A stretch of DNA of 64,000 nucleotides, taken from the NCBI RefSeq assembly GCF_004101245.1, contig NZ_SCIN01000001.1:882784-946783 (forward strand), written 5' to 3'. The position numbers were made by a program, and so were the translations under genes. The notes beneath the pieces were generated by a model, which saw only the letters and a program-made list of their open reading frames with translations, did not search any database and had not been told where the DNA came from. Each line of letters begins with the position of its first letter. Position 1 is the stretch's first letter. The stretch is from Sphingomonas sp. UV9 (GTDB lineage: Bacteria > Pseudomonadota > Alphaproteobacteria > Sphingomonadales > Sphingomonadaceae). This document shows positions 63,495 to 64,000 of this stretch, piece after piece.

Positions 63495-63761
63495 ATGAAG
63501 AAGATCGTTCTGATCGCTGCTGCCGCCGGCCTGATGTCCGTCGCAGCCTGCAGCAAGTCGCCAGAAGCCGCCGCCGTTGAGAACAACGCGGACATGCTGG
63601 CTGACAACATGGAAATGCAGGCTGACAACATGGATGCAATGGCAGACAACACCTCGAACGGCGTCGCAACCGACGTTCTCGAGAACGCTGCTGACAACAT
63701 GAACGCAGCTGCCGACAACGTCCGTGACGCTGCCGACGAGAAGACCGACAACATGAACTAA
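63495..63761 (+). CDS. Small lipoprotein with ADN heptad repeats
   Basis: An 88-residue predicted lipoprotein (signal MKKIVLIAAAAGLMSVAAC). The mature part is a run of seven-residue units ending in ADN or close variants (MEMQADN, MDAMADN, MNAAADN, VRDAADE), predicting an amphipathic helix as in Lpp-like coiled coils. The ATG at 63495 has GGGAG 8 bases upstream. A strong terminator follows. It resembles the lipoprotein at 44837 in design but not in sequence. Function unknown. Confidence 0.85.
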   Translation: MKKIVLIAAAAGLMSVAACSKSPEAAAVENNADMLADNMEMQADNMDAMADNTSNGVATDVLENAADNMNAAADNVRDAADEKTDNMN

Positions 63762-63803
63762 AATTCCGTCGAGCGTTCGCGCTCGATAGAATTCTAGTGT
63801 CGG

Positions 63804-63836
63804 AAAGGGCGTTCCTTCGGGAGCGCCCTTTTTCTT
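63804..63836 (+). terminator. Rho-independent terminator after the lipoprotein gene
   Basis: AAAGGGCGTTCC pairs with GGAGCGCCCTTT around a TTCG tetraloop, followed by a T-rich run. Confidence 0.93.
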
Positions 63837-63896
63837 TGTCCGTTTGCTTTGCGCCCTTTTGCCGGATGATCGCTTGCGCTAACGCGGGGGCCGGTG

Positions 63897-63972
63897 GGGC
63901 CTGTAGCTCAACGGTTAGAGCTGGCCGCTCATAACGGCTAGGTTGCGGGTTCGATTCCTGCCGGGCCCACCA
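63897..63972 (+). tRNA. tRNA with CAT anticodon, probably tRNA-Ile2 (lysidine-modified)
   Basis: A complete 76-base tRNA with encoded CCA. The acceptor stem GGGCCTG pairs with CGGGCCC, the D arm is GCTCAACGGTTAGAGC, the anticodon loop CTCATAA, and the T arm GCGGGTTCGATTCCTGC. The anticodon CAT is shared by elongator Met, initiator Met and Ile2. The acceptor pair and short D-loop argue for Ile2, read as AUA after TilS modification, but elongator Met cannot be excluded. Confidence 0.9.
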
Positions 63973-64000
63973 ACCGCCCCAGCGATCAAGCGACGATCCC

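Overview
The window looks like a chromosomal segment of a sphingomonad alphaproteobacterium, most likely Sphingomonas sensu stricto. The evidence is high GC content, an alphaproteobacterial RpoH, a ThiS-ThiG fusion, a MetH split into two proteins, an ornithine decarboxylase next to a deoxyhypusine-synthase-like enzyme (homospermidine is the polyamine marker of this genus), large TonB receptors, EcfG-type promoters, and many palindromic GC-rich repeats. It is mostly housekeeping DNA. I see no phage, plasmid, CRISPR array, rRNA operon or complete insertion sequence.

Layout. 1-6.5 kb: rpoH, a flavin amine oxidase, mtgA, a small stress-type membrane protein, dnaX-ybaB, the SRP RNA and two Arg-rich secreted peptides. 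6.5-11.6 kb: two tandem cysteine desulfurases with a ferredoxin, a divergent alpha/beta hydrolase, a 59-residue membrane peptide, and a PLP dehydratase. 11.7-14.2 kb: polyamine genes. 14.2-18.3 kb: a MAPEG protein, an esterase, a HAD phosphatase, CsbD and thiSG. 18.4-25 kb: aroQ-accB-accC, an ArsC-like protein, glnB-glnA and an ABC1 kinase. 25-32 kb: a phytase/TonB-receptor operon with a PHO-box-like site, divergent from a second TonB receptor. 32-38.7 kb: a two-component system, a quinone oxidoreductase, an aldehyde dehydrogenase and an SLC13 permease. 38.8-44.7 kb: a methionine-cycle operon (ArsR-methyltransferase, metF, split metH) behind a perfect operator-like palindrome. 44.8-54 kb: lipoproteins, an aldo/keto reductase, an ScfR-type regulator, a CDF transporter, 3-hydroxybutyrate dehydrogenase, a zinc peptidase and small proteins. 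54-64 kb: nadE, a three-gene inositol operon, an HWE-type histidine kinase, ettA, an M28 peptidase, a lipoprotein and a CAT-anticodon tRNA.

Two points stand out. First, several families of short palindromic or MITE-like elements fill intergenic gaps. Two copies sit in frame inside genes (a flavin oxidase and nadE), so repeat DNA has become protein. Second, the operon CDP-alcohol phosphotransferase / inositol-3-phosphate synthase / sugar-phosphate nucleotidyltransferase (56.2-58.9 kb) reads as a CDP-inositol pathway making an inositol phosphodiester or inositol lipid, which is unusual in a mesophilic proteobacterium.

Regulatory signals visible in the DNA link several genes to known circuits: sigma-54 and an NtrC-type box ahead of glnB, a PHO-box-like site ahead of the phytase operon, EcfG promoters ahead of csbD and a small membrane protein, and an ArsR-type palindrome ahead of the methionine genes. 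All functional calls come from reading motifs, not from database searches.
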